Of a DNA stretch of 64,000 bases, positions 34,114-46,701 are shown piece after piece (positions within the stretch are counted from its first letter, which is position 1; the number at the start of each line of letters is the position of its first letter). The DNA lies in NCBI GenBank assembly GCA_029718625.1, contig CM056376.1, positions 112,832,110-112,896,109 on the forward strand. The letters run 5' to 3'. Made by a program: the position numbers and the translations under genes. This DNA is from Synaphobranchus kaupii. Taxonomy: Eukaryota; Chordata; Actinopteri; Anguilliformes; Synaphobranchidae. A model generated the notes under the pieces. The model was not told the origin of the DNA and did not search any database. It was given only the letters and a program-made list of their open reading frames with translations.

Positions 34114-36765
34114 GTAAGAAAACTCATCAGTGCTTTTCCAAATGTCATGTATTTTATCAGACTACAATTTCAAGTACAATAGTTTTTCTCTTACCACACC
34201 GCCAGTGTACCCGCGTGGGCTAAAAATGTAGTTAACAACAGATTATGTAATGGGTGAAACGGATGATAAAGTGCCAAAGGTGATTATACGTAGCAAGAAA
34301 AAACTTTGGACTTTGCCATTCTAACAGAGTCTGGTTCACTCCTCTGCACACCTCCCTTCGCTCTGAGGGGATATGCAATTTTAGGCCTGCATATAAACAG
34401 ATGAAAATGATTGATCTCAAAAATGTATTTCTTTGGGTAAGGGAAATCCTGATTGAATAGCAAGTGCATCCTGTCACCTGACAGCAGTCAGAGCCTTGTA
34501 TGGCCTCAGGGTGAGGATATTAAAGGGGACATTAAGCACTCGGTAAAGTGGTTTGTTAGCTTTTTACCTTAAATTAGATATGACCGTGCGTTCAAATCTC
34601 AAACCGACCCGTATTTGCTGGAAAAATAAGTTACAATTTGCTTTTTTTCCCACTAGGGCGCAGTCATCTTGGACCAACTGCGGTCATGACGTCAATAGGT
34701 TGGTTGGTCTCTGCTGCTCAATGTATTCCTATGGGAAAATAGCTGACTTTCAGTGAGCTCAACGATATATCGTGAGGAAAAAATAAAACAAAAAATGCAC
34801 AGAAGGTCTTTTTCCTATTGTCCCGAGATGCTCAAATGAGTTCTGAACAAAACTTAATTTAAAACTTAATTTCAACTAACTGCTTCTGACCATACTAATG
34901 CTGTGGTCAGCCGGCAACTGCAGCGGCGCTGCATTGCCTTGATATATTAGTTAACAGTCTGCAAATATATACCTACCGCGACCTAGCATCACAAGCTAAT
35001 GCTTATTTTCTATAGGCAATATTAGCTAGACACGACTTTAGCTCCCAAACCGTTTATGAAGGCAACACAGCGGCGATGCAGTTGCCGACTCGTCAGGCCA
35101 CAGCATTAGGAGCTATGGTTAGAAGGAGTTTGTGGAAATTAAGTTCTAAATTAAGTTTTGTTCGGTAATGCTCATTTGAGCATTTTGGGACAATAGAAAA
35201 AGACTGTGCGTTTTCTGTTTCATTTTTTCCTCACGATTCATCGTTGAGCACACTAAAAGTCAGCTATTTTCCCATAGGAATACATTGAGCAGCAGAGACA
35301 AACCAACCTAGTGACGTCATGACCACAGTTGGTTCAAGATGGCTGCGCCCTAGTGGAAAAAAAGCGAATTTCAACTTTTTTTTCCATCAAATACGGGTCG
35401 GTTTGAGATTTGAACACACGGTGATGCCTGTAACATGGTCCAAAAAAGTTGGGACAGGGGCAAAAAAAAAGATTGGGAAGTTAAAAAAAAACACCTGTTT
35501 GGAAGATTCCATAGTCAGTTTATTTTTTCACACAGTTTCCTGTTTCTGTTAAACCCACGTGATTTACCATAAAGAAACCTTTACCACCCAAACAGAGCAA
35601 TCTGATTGGCTTGTTAGCTGGCTGCACTGCACAGTTTAACCCTTAAGCCCTCAAGCCTATGAGAGAGAGAGAGCGCTCACTACCATGTGCCGTGATGTCA
35701 CCAATCAATCACTCCAAGGCCTGAGAGACTGAGGTGCTGATGGCTGATTAATAAAGTGGAACTCTGGAACCCTCCTCTCATCTATACCATACATAACTAT
35801 AGCGCATGATATTTCTCAGATGGTATTCTAGGCACATGTGAATTTATTTCTGTAGACGAAGTGTAGTTCTGCAGTAGTACACACATGCCACTGTCTCACA
35901 GATGATGTAGAAAACATTGTCAAAATCAGTTAAGGAACTTATAGTCATTGGCTAGGAAAGTGGACATGCTGTGTGTTGTTCACATTTGTTTAATTATACA
36001 CGTAAAGCAGCCTGTATTGTCTGTGCATCGTTTTATTTTATTTGTATTTTTTTTCCATGGAAAACAGAAAAGAAGAATTGAGGAGGTAGATCCACTGTCT
36101 GTCTTTCTTAACAGTGAATTGAATATGAAAGAATATATCAATTACTTTGTTCCATGCAAAAATAGTATACTTAAAGTATTCTACAGTATACTATTGGATA
36201 CTCCAATTATATTCCCTCAGCATACTATCTTTCAGCATAAAAGAAATCTCATGAATAATATGACTTACTGTAAAATTAGTTCACGTATGTAACAGTGGAG
36301 CCAATAATTAATGGGCTATATGACAATGTGCTCATTCAACCTCCAGGTGAGTAATTGTCATGAATAACTGCATTCATGTTTACTGTTTCATGGATATGAG
36401 AAATATATTTCAGATGTTTCTCTCTCCATTAATATGCACTAATTTCAGATTCCGTGGTATAGATGACCTGTGGTATAGTTGCCTGTATCCATGACAGATG
36501 CCTTGAAGAGTTAACCGCGTCACGTTGTCAAACAAATATCTTGAAGAAAGAAACAGGACGAAAAGTTTTCATTTGGCACTGAATTATCACTTTAAGAGGC
36601 AACTTGGAACATGTGGAGTCAAAGTCATTTGATGAAAGGCGGGGTATTCACCTGTAAGTGAAAAAAAACTCAGCTTATCAAAACAAACATTCATTGAACA
36701 CCGACTGATTCCCAGCAATATCTCCTTCAGCTCGTCTACTAATAATGTATAAACGGTGCAGTGGA

Positions 36766-36772
36766 ATGGAAG
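36766..36772 (+). other. candidate GIMAP-B first coding exon, array unit 3
   Basis: ATGGAAG with donor GTAAGAAAAC. This unit is nearly indistinguishable from unit 2. Confidence 0.45.
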
Positions 36773-39424
36773 GTAAGAAAACTCATCAGTGCTTTTCCAA
36801 ATGTCATGTATTTTATCAGACTACAATTTCAAGTACAATAGTTTTTCTCTTACCACACCGCCAGTGTACCCGCGTGGGCTAAAAATGTAGTTAACAACAG
36901 ATTATGTAATGGGTGAAACGGATGATAAAGTGCCAAAGGTGATTATACGTAGCAAGAAAAAACTTTGGACTTTGCCATTCTAACAGAGTCTGGTTCACTC
37001 CTCTGCACACCTCCCTTCGCTCTGAGGGGATATGCAATTTTAGGCCTGCATGTAAACAGATGAAAATGATTGATCTCAAAAATGTATTTCTTTGGGTAAG
37101 GGAAATCCTGATTGAATAGCAAGTGCATCCTGTCACCTGACAGCAGTCAGAGCCTTGTATGGCCTCAGGGTGAGGATATTAAAGGGGACATTAAGCACTC
37201 GGTAAAGTGGTTTGTTAGCTTTTTACCTTAAATTAGATATGACCGTGCGTTCAAATCTCAAACCGACCCGTATTTGCTGGAAAAATAAGTTACAATTTGC
37301 TTTTTTTCCCACTAGGGCGCAGTCATCTTGGACCAACTGCGGTCATGACGTCAATAGGTTGGTTGGTCTCTGCTGCTCAATGTATTCCTATGGGAAAATA
37401 GCTGACTTTCAGTGAGCTCAACGATATATCGTGAGGAAAAAATAAAACAAAAAATGCACAGAAGGTCTTTTTCCTATTGTCCCGAGATGCTCAAATGAGT
37501 TCTGAACAAAACTTAATTTAAAACTTAATTTCAACTAACTGCTTCTGACCATACTAATGCTGTGGTCAGCCGGCAACTGCAGCGGCGCTGCATTGCCTTG
37601 ATATATTAGTTAACAGTCTGCAAATATATACCTACCGCGACCTAGCATCACAAGCTAATGCTTATTTTCTATAGGCAATATTAGCTAGACACGACTTTAG
37701 CTCCCAAACCGTTTATGAAGGCAACACAGCGGCGATGCAGTTGCCGACTCGTCAGGCCACAGCATTAGGAGCTATGGTTAGAAGGAGTTTGTGGAAATTA
37801 AGTTCTAAATTAAGTTTTGTTCGGTAATGCTCATTTGAGCATTTTGGGACAATAGAAAAAGACTGTGCGTTTTCTGTTTCATTTTTTCCTCACGATTCAT
37901 CGTTGAGCACACTAAAAGTCAGCTATTTTCCCATAGGAATACATTGAGCAGCAGAGACAAACCAACCTAGTGACGTCATGACCACAGTTGGTTCAAGATG
38001 GCTGCGCCCTAGTGGAAAAAAAGCGAATTTCAACTTTTTTTTCCATCAAATACGGGTCGGTTTGAGATTTGAACACACGGTGATGCCTGTAACATGGTCC
38101 AAAAAAGTTGGGACAGGGGCAAAAAAAAAGATTGGGAAGTTAAAAAAAAACACCTGTTTGGAAGATTCCATAGTCAGTTTATTTTTTCACACAGTTTCCT
38201 GTTTCTGTTAAACCCACGTGATTTACCATAAAGAAACCTTTACCACCCAAACAGAGCAATCTGATTGGCTTGTTAGCTGGCTGCACTGCACAGTTTAACC
38301 CTTAAGCCCTCAAGCCTATGAGAGAGAGAGAGCGCTCACTACCATGTGCCGTGATGTCACCAATCAATCACTCCAAGGCCTGAGAGACTGAGGTGCTGAT
38401 GGCTGATTAATAAAGTGGAACTCTGGAACCCTCCTCTCATCTATACCATACATAACTATAGCGCATGATATTTCTCAGATGGTATTCTAGGCACATGTGA
38501 ATTTATTTCTGTAGACGAAGTGTAGTTCTGCAGTAGTACACACATGCCACTGTCTCACAGATGATGTAGAAAACATTGTCAAAATCAGTTAAGGAACTTA
38601 TAGTCATTGGCTAGGAAAGTGGACATGCTGTGTGTTGTTCACATTTGTTTAATTATACACGTAAAGCAGCCTGTATTGTCTGTGCATCGTTTTATTTTAT
38701 TTGTATTTTTTTTCCATGGAAAACAGAAAAGAAGAATTGAGGAGGTAGATCCACTGTCTGTCTTTCTTAACAGTGAATTGAATATGAAAGAATATATCAA
38801 TTACTTTGTTCCATGCAAAAATAGTATACTTAAAGTATTCTACAGTATACTATTGGATACTCCAATTATATTCCCTCAGCATACTATCTTTCAGCATAAA
38901 AGAAATCTCATGAATAATATGACTTACTGTAAAATTAGTTCACGTATGTAACAGTGGAGCCAATAATTAATGGGCTATATGACAATGTGCTCATTCAACC
39001 TCCAGGTGAGTAATTGTCATGAATAACTGCATTCATGTTTACTGTTTCATGGATATGAGAAATATATTTCAGATGTTTCTCTCTCCATTAATATGCACTA
39101 ATTTCAGATTCCGTGGTATAGATGACCTGTGGTATAGTTGCCTGTATCCATGACAGATGCCTTGAAGAGTTTACCGCGTCACGTTGTCAAACAAATATCT
39201 TGAAGAAAGAAACAGGACGAAAAGTTTTCATTTGGCACTGAATTATCACTTTAAGAGGCAACTTGGAACATGTGGAGTCAAAGTCATTTGATGAAAGGCG
39301 GGGTATTCACCTGTAAGTGAAAAAAAACTCAGCTTATCAAAACAAACATTCATTGAACACCGACTGATTCCCAGCAATATCTCCTTCAGCTCGTCTACTA
39401 ATAATGTATAAACGGTGCAGTGGA

Positions 39425-39431
39425 ATGGAAG
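39425..39431 (+). other. candidate GIMAP-B first coding exon, array unit 4
   Basis: ATGGAAG with donor GTAAGAAAAC, flank as in the other units. Confidence 0.45.
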
Positions 39432-42082
39432 GTAAGAAAACTCATCAGTGCTTTTCCAAATGTCATGTATTTTATCAGACTACAATTTCAAGTACAATAG
39501 TTTTTCTCTTACCACACCGCCAGTGTACCCGCGTGGGCTAAAAATGTATTTAACAACAGATTATGTAATGGGTGAAACGGATGATAAAGTGCCAAAGGTG
39601 ATTATACGTAGCAAGAAAAAACTTTGGACTTTGCCATTCTAACAGAGTCTGGTTCACTCCTCTGCACACCTCCCTTTGCTCTGAGGGGATATGCAATTTT
39701 AGGCCTGCATGTAAACAGATGAAAATGATTGATCTCAAAAATGTATTTCTTTGGGTAAGGGAAATCCTGATTGAATAGCAAGTGCATCCTGTCACCTGAC
39801 AGCAGTCAGAGCCTTGTATGGCCTCAGGGTGAGGATATTAAAGGGGACATTAAGCACTCGGTAAAGTGGTTTGTTAGCTTTTTACCTTAAATTAGATATG
39901 ACCGTGCGTTCAAATCTCAAACCGACCTGTATTTGCTGGAAAAATAAGTTACAATTTGCTTTTTTTCCCACTAGGGCGCAGCCATCTTGGACCAACTGCG
40001 GTCATGACGTCACTAGGTTGGTTGGTCTCTGCTGCTCAATGTATTCCTATGGGAAAATAGCTGACTTTCAGTGAGCTCAATGATATATCGTGAGGAAAAA
40101 ATAAAACAAAAAATGCACAGAAGGTCTTTTTCTATTGTCCCGAGATGCTCAAATGAGTTCTGAACAAAACTTAATTTAAAACTTAATTTCAACTAACTGC
40201 TTCTGACCATACTAATGCTGTGGTCAGCCGGCAACTGCAGCGCCGCTGCATTGCCTTGATATATTAGTTAACAGTCTGCAAATATATACCTACCGCGACC
40301 TAGCATCACAAGCTAATGCTTATTTTCTATAGGCAATATTAGCTAGACACGACTTTAGCTTCCAAACCGTTTATGAAGGCAACACAGCGGCGATGCAGTT
40401 GCCGGCTCGTCAGGCCACAGCATTAGGAGCTATGGTTAGAAGGAGTTTGTGGAAATTAAGTTCTAAATTAAGTTTTGTTCGGTAATGCTCATTTGAGCAT
40501 TTTGGGACAATAGAAAAAGACTGTGCGTTTTCTGTTTTATTTTTTCCTCACGATTCATCGTTGAGCACACTAAAAGTCAGCTATTTTCCCATAGGAATAC
40601 ATTGAGCAGCAGAGACCAACCAACCTAGTGACGTCATGACCACAGTTGGTCCAAGATGGCTGCGCCCTAGTGGAAAAAAAGCGAATTTCAACTTTTTTTT
40701 CCATCAAATACGGGTCGGTTTGAGATTTGAACACACGGTGATGCCTGTAACATGGTCCAAAAAAGTTGGGACAGGGGCAAAAAAAAAGATTGGGAAGTTA
40801 AAAAAAAACACCTGTTTGGAAGATTCCATAGTCAGTTTATTTTTTCACACAGTTTCCTGTTTCTGTTAAACCCACGTGATTTACCATAAAGAAACCTTTA
40901 CCACCCAAACAGAGCAATCTGATTGGCTTGTTAGCTGGCTGCACTGCACAGTTTAACCCTTAAGCCCTCAAGCCTATGAGAGAGAGAGAGCGCTCACTAC
41001 CATGTGCCGTGATGTCACCAATCAATCACTCCAAGGCCTGAGAGACTGAGGTGCTGATGGCTGATTAATAAAGTGGAACTCTGGAACCCTCCTCTCATCT
41101 ATACCATACATAACTATAGCGCATGATATTTCTCAGATGGTATTCTAGGCACATGTGAATTTATTTCTGTAGACGAAGTGTAGTTCTGCAGTAGTACACA
41201 CATGCCACTGTCTCACAGATGATGTAGAAAACATTGTCAAAATCAGTTAAGGAACTTATAGTCATTGGCTAGGAAAGTGGACATGCTGTGTGTTGTTCAC
41301 ATTTGTTTAATTATACACGTAAAGCAGCCTGTATTGTCTGTGCATCGTTTTATTTTATTTGTATTTTTTTTCCATGGAAAACAGAAAAGAAGAATTGAGG
41401 AGGTAGATCCACTGTCTGTCTTTCTTAACAGTGAATTGAATATGAAAGAATATATCAATTACTTTGTTCCATGCAAAAATAGTATACTTAAAGTATTCTA
41501 CAGTATACTATTGGATACTCCAATTATATTCCCTCAGCATACTATCTTTCAGCATAAAAGAAATCTCATGAATAATATGACTTACTGTAAAATTAGTTCA
41601 CGTATGTAACAGTGGAGCCAATAATTAATGGGCTATATGACAATGTGCTCATTCAACCTCCAGGTGAGTAATTGTCATGAATAACTGCATTCATGTTTAC
41701 TGTTTCATGGATATGAGAAATATATTTCAGATGTTTCTCTCTCCATTAATATGCACTAATTTCAGATTCCGTGGTATAGATGACCTGTGGTATAGTTGCC
41801 TGTATCCATGACAGATGCCTTGAAGAGTTAACCGCGTCACGTTGTCAAACAAATATCTTGAAGAAAGAAACAGGACGAAAAGTTTTCATTTGGCACTGAA
41901 TTATCACTTTAAGAGGCAACTTGGAACATGTGGAGTCAAAGTCATTTGATGAAAGGCGGGGTATTCACCTGTAAGTGAAAAAAAACTCAGCTTATCAAAA
42001 CAAACATTCATTGAACACCGACTGATTCCCAGCAATATCTCCTTCAGCTCGTCTACTAATAATGTATAAACGGTGCAGTGGA

Positions 42083-42089
42083 ATGGAAG
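42083..42089 (+). other. candidate GIMAP-B first coding exon, array unit 5
   Basis: ATGGAAG with donor GTAAGAAAAC. The retroposon at 42287-42541 lies ~200 bp downstream, in the would-be intron. Confidence 0.45.
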
Positions 42090-42286
42090 GTAAGAAAACT
42101 CATCAGTGCTTTTCCAAATGTCATGTATTTTATCAGACTACAATTTCAAGTACAATAGTTTTTCTCTTACCACACCGCCAGTGTACCCGCGTGGGCTAAA
42201 AATGTATTTAACAACAGATTATGTAATGGGTGAAACGGATGATAAAGTGCCAAAGGTGATTATACGTAGCAAGAAAAAACTTTGGA

Positions 42287-42541
42287 GAGGGTGTACCTAC
42301 GGTGACTGTCGGGGAAGTCCCTGAACAAGGGGGAGTCAGTGATACGGAGGATCTGTATAGTTAGAAGAAATGTATGTAATGTTAGAAGTGCTGAGTATTG
42401 TGACTGTTTGATAATTATTATAGTTTGTATTTGTGCAAATGTTTGTTTGATTGTATTGTGCTGTGTTGTGTTTGAAAATGTGATGTATCATGCTTTGGGT
42501 TTTCAATAAAAAAAAAAATAAAAATAAAAATAAAAAAAAAT
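42287..42541 (+). mobile_element. 5'-truncated LINE 3' end, private to array unit 5
   Basis: The 255-bp insert is flanked by the exact 13-bp repeat AAAAAACTTTGGA (42274-42286 and 42542-42554). It ends in CAATAAAAAAAAAATAAAAA-type tail. Its start encodes the end of an open frame (CTYGDCRGSP then TGA), followed by a T/G-rich 3' UTR with AATAAA. This pattern fits a 5'-truncated L1-like insertion. The other units have an uninterrupted site, so it happened after the array formed. Confidence 0.8.
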
Positions 42542-44984
42542 AAAAAACTTTGGACTTTGCCATTCTAACAGAGTCTGGTTCACTCCTCTGCACACCTCCC
42601 TTTGCTCTGAGGGGATATGCAATTATAGGCCTGCATGTAAACAGATGAAAATGATTGATCTCAAAAATGTATTTCTTTGGGTAAGGGAAATCCTGATTGA
42701 ATAGCAAGTGCATCCTGTCACCTGACAGCAGTCAGAGCCTTGTATGGCCTCAGGGTGAGGATATTAAAGGGGACATTAAGCACTCGGTAAAGTGGTTTGT
42801 TAGCTTTTTACCTTAAATTAGATATGACCGTGCGTTCAAATCTCAAACCGACCTGTATTTGCTGGAAAAATAAGTTACAATTTGCTTTTTTTCCCACTAG
42901 GGCGCAGCCATCTTGGACCAACTGCGGTCATGACGTCACTAGGTTGGTTGGTCTCTGCTGCTCAATGTATTCCTATGGGAAAATAGCTGACTTTCAGTGA
43001 GCTCAATGATATATCGTGAGGAAAAAATAAAACAAAAAATGCACAGAAGGTCTTTTTCTATTGTCCCGAGATGCTCAAATGAGTTCTGAACAAAACCTAA
43101 TTTAAAACTTAATTTCAACTAACTGCTTCTGACCATACTAATGCTGTGGTCAGCCGGCAACTGCAGCGCCGCTGCATTGCCTTGATATATTAGTTAACAG
43201 TCTGCAAATATATACCTACCGCGACCTAGCATCACAAGCTAATGCTTATTTTCTATAGGCAATATTAGCTAGACACGACTTTAGCTTCCAAACCGTTTAT
43301 GAAGGCAACACAGCGGCGATGCAGTTGCCGGCTCGTCAGGCCACAGCATTAGGAGCTATGGTTAGAAGGAGTTTGTGGAAATTAAGTTCTAAATTAAGTT
43401 TTGTTCGGTAATGCTCATTTGAGCATTTTGGGACAATAGAAAAAGACTGTGCGTTTTCTGTTTTATTTTTTCCTCACGATTCATCGTTGAGCACACTAAA
43501 AGTCAGCTATTTTCCCATAGGAATACATTGAGCAGCAGAGACCAACCAACCTAGTGACGTCATGACCACAGTTGGTCCAAGATGGCTGCGCCCTAGTGGA
43601 AAAAAAGCGAATTTCAACTTTTTTTTCCAGCAAATACGGGTCGGTTTGAGATTTGAACACACGGTCATGCCTGTAACACGTTCCAAAAAAGTTGGGACGG
43701 GCAAAAAAAAAAGATTGGGAAGTTCAAAAAAAAACACCTGTTTGGAAGATTCCATAGTCAGTTTATTTTTTCACACAGTTTCCTGTTTCTGTTAAACCCA
43801 CGTTATTTACCATAAAGAAACCTTCACCACCCAAACAGAGCAATCTGATTGGCTTGTTAGCTGGCTGCACTGCACAGTTTAACCCTTAAGCCCTCAAGCC
43901 TATGAGAGCGAGAGAGCACTCAGTAACATGTGCCGTGATGTCACCAATCAATCACTCCAAGGCCTGAGAGACTGAGGTGCTGATGGCTGATTAATAAAGT
44001 GGAACTCTGGAACCCTCCTCTCATCTATACCATACATAACTATAGCACATGATTTTTCTCAGATGGTATTCTAGGCACATGTGAATTTATTTCTGTAGAC
44101 GAAGTGTAGTTCTGCAGTAGTACATACATGCCACTGTCTCACAGTTGATGTAGAAAACATTGTCAAAATCAGTTCAGGAACTTATAGTCATTGGCTAGGA
44201 AAGTGAACATGCTGTGTGTTGTTCACATTTGTTTAATTATACATGTAAATCAGCCTGTATTGTCTGTGCATCGTTTTATTTATTCATTTATTTTTTTCCA
44301 TGGAAAACAGAGAAAAGAAGAATTGAGGAGGTAGATCCACTGTCTGTCTTTCTTAACAGTGAATTGAATATGAAAGAATATATCAATTACTTTGTTCCAT
44401 GCAAAAATAGTATACTTAAAGTATTCTACAGTATACTATTGGATACTCCAATTATATTCCCTCAGCATACTATTTTTCCGCATAAAAGAAATCTCATGAA
44501 TAATATGACTTACTGTGAAATTAGTTTACGTATGTAACAGTGGAGCCAATAATTAATGGGTTATTTGACAATGTGCTCATTCAACCTCCAGGTGAGTAAT
44601 TGTCATGAATAACTGCATTCATGTTTACTGTTTCATGGATATTTCAGATGTTTCTCTCTCCATTAATATGCACTAATTTCAGATTCCGTGGTATATATGA
44701 CCTGTGGTATAGTTGCCTGTATCCATGACAGATGCCTTGAAGAGTTAACCACGTCACGTTGCCAAACAAACATCTTGAAGAAAGAAACAGGACGAAAGGT
44801 TTTTATTTGGCACTGAACTATCACTTTAAGAGGGAACTTTGAACATGTGGAGTCGAAGTCACCAGTAAGTGACTCAAGACATAAAAACTCAGCTTATCAA
44901 AACAAACATTCATTGAACACCGACTGATTCCCAGCAATATCTCCTTCAGCTCGTCTACTAATAATGCATAAACGGTGCAGAGGA

Positions 44985-46701
44985 ATGGAAGGTAAGAAAA
45001 CTCATAAGTGCTTTTCCAAATGTTGTCATGTATTTTATCAGACTACAATTTCAAGTAAAATTGTTTTTCTCTTACCACACCGCCAGTGTACCCGCGTGGG
45101 CTAAAAATGTATTTAACAACAGATTATGTAATGGTGAAATGGATGATAAAGTGCCAAAGGTGATTATACGTAGCAAGAAAAAACTTGAATATATTTATCG
45201 TTCACATAGAACATCACGGCTTGTGTCTATTTGTACATGTGCTTACCCCCACCAGCATTCTTACCACACCTGCATTCTTACCATACCTGAGGTGCGTTCA
45301 AATTCAGCGAACAGAACCGAACGTGCGTGGCAAACATGTTTTCTTTGAACGGTTAAATTTGAATGGCTTTTTAAGAACGTTCCAAATTGTTTGCATTACC
45401 GGTATCTTCAATTGAAATCTCTATCTGGGAACACATTTCCGTCAATCCAGCGTCCATATTTGTTCGCCGCAAACTACCTTTTCAGACCATTCGCTTATGT
45501 TTGCAAACGTTTGCGGCGAACACAAAGCTAACGGAAAAAAGTTTGGAATAGCCTTGTTCGCTGAATTTGAACGCACCTCTGCATTCTCTCCGGACTGTCA
45601 TAGCAACCCGGGAAATGTCTTTAGCTGTACTTTTATATGATGGCAGAAATTTAGACAACGCGAAAACATTCATGTCTTATACAGTACCGTGTAGCTAAGT
45701 TAACCATAATCTTCTCCATTAGTCTTCTTAATGTGTCATGTACTAAGATTCCCTAAATAATTTTTTTTATAAATAAATACATTATTAATAATAATAATGC
45801 AAGGTTATACTGTTTTCAAATGATGATCCCCACCCCACCCCACCCCATCTTTTTTCTAGGGTCACCTGATCTGAGGATTGTCCTGTTGGGTAAGACAGGA
45901 GCTGGAAGGAGCAGCACAGCCAACAGCATTCTGGGAGAGAAGCTGTTCAAGACCTCATGCTCTGCCAACTCCCAAACAGGAGAGTATAAGGCCATTACAA
46001 AGACTGTTGATGGGAGGAGCATCACTGTGATTGACACACCAGGGTTTCTTGATAATAAGAGTCCTGGTGAAATACTGAACCCTAACATAGTGGAGTGTGT
46101 GAGAGACTGTTCCAGTAGACCTCACACCTTCGTTATAGTGATGAAAACTCAAAAGCAGACAGCAGAGGAGATGCTAGTCATGAAGAGGATTGAGGACTGG
46201 TTTGGGGAGGAGGCTCTGAAGTATGCTGTCGTCCTTTTTACCAACGGAGACCAGCTCGATGACCACATGACCATCCAGCAGTTTGTGGATAAAAATGGCC
46301 AGCTGAAATCGTTTGTCAACAAGTGTGGTGGCCGACTTCATGTCATCGATAACAAGTACTGGAATAATCCCACTGTAGGCCACGGTGATGACAGAAGCAA
46401 CGCTCTTCAAATCAGAAATCTGCTGAACACGATTGATCAGATGGTGGAACAGAACAGAGGAGAGCACTATACCAATGAGATGCTCCAAGTTGTGGAAAAG
46501 GCTAAGAAGGCCTTGCCCAGGGGCCAAGGAAAACCAGCGCAGAAAGTGATGAAAATGTTTCTGAAAACAGGAACAGTTGTTCTGTTATGTCTTATTGCAT
46601 GGCGTGCATATACAACTATTTACAATTATGCATACAGGTCTTTAGCAAATGGGGCCTTGTTAGGCTCAATAATTACTGCTGCAGAAAATGTAACTATGTA
46701 A
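44985..46701 (+). CDS. GIMAP-B: GTPase IMAP family protein with P-loop Lys to Arg
   Basis: Coding exon 1 (44985-44991, ATGGAAG, donor GTAAGAAAAC, in the last array unit) fits in phase to exon 2 (45860-46701, acceptor TTTTTTCTAG). The product starts [13 protein letters not shown] and has 282 residues. Motifs: GKTGAGRSS (13-21), where the invariant P-loop Lys19 is Arg (codon AGG at 45907-45909); DTPG (61-64); TNGD (130-133); and VIDNKYWNN. Unlike GIMAP-A it lacks the long Gly/Ala-rich tail. It has one hydrophobic segment near 239-257 (TVVLLCLIAWRAY), probably a membrane anchor. Family members sit on lymphocyte organelle membranes and oligomerise with GTP. The Lys change suggests weakened nucleotide binding, unless partners compensate. 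The frame is intact. Five further candidate first exons lie upstream in the array. Confidence 0.85.
45187..45859. other. GIMAP-B intron 1, unique part
   Basis: This intronic DNA starts where array homology ends. It contains a MITE (45289-45579), a poly-T/ATA stretch near 45755-45800 and CCCCACCCC repeats just before the exon 2 acceptor. Confidence 0.6.
45289..45579. mobile_element. 291-bp MITE with 24-bp TIRs
   Basis: GAGGTGCGTTCAAATTCAGC (45289) and its complement ending at 45579 are exact inverted repeats over 24 bp. An inner palindrome TTCGCCGCAAAC / GTTTGCGGCGAA lies at 45464-45538. No clear target duplication was found, so the superfamily is not assigned. Confidence 0.8.

Larger units (their letters stand above)
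31277..45186 (+). repeat. 2.66-kb tandem array carrying GIMAP 5' flank and exon 1
   Basis: Five complete units begin at about 31277, 33942, 36600, 39259 and 41918, with a partial sixth from 44826 to 45186. Start-codon spacings are 2660, 2659, 2659, 2658 and 2902 bp; the last is long because of a retroposon insertion. Each unit runs, in order: GIMAP 5' flank, ATGGAAG exon with GTAAGAA donor, intron-like DNA with a palindromic MITE, an AGAG run, and a dispersed-repeat segment. Units 2 and 3 are nearly identical; units 1 and 5 differ more. No unit except the partial last is followed directly by a GIMAP exon 2. Confidence 0.95.

Noticed and set aside
34107..42089. Complete GIMAP gene in each array unit
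   Set aside because: Only the 7-base first exon and flank are repeated; no P-loop, DTPG or IMAP-box coding sequence occurs between 31453 and 45859.
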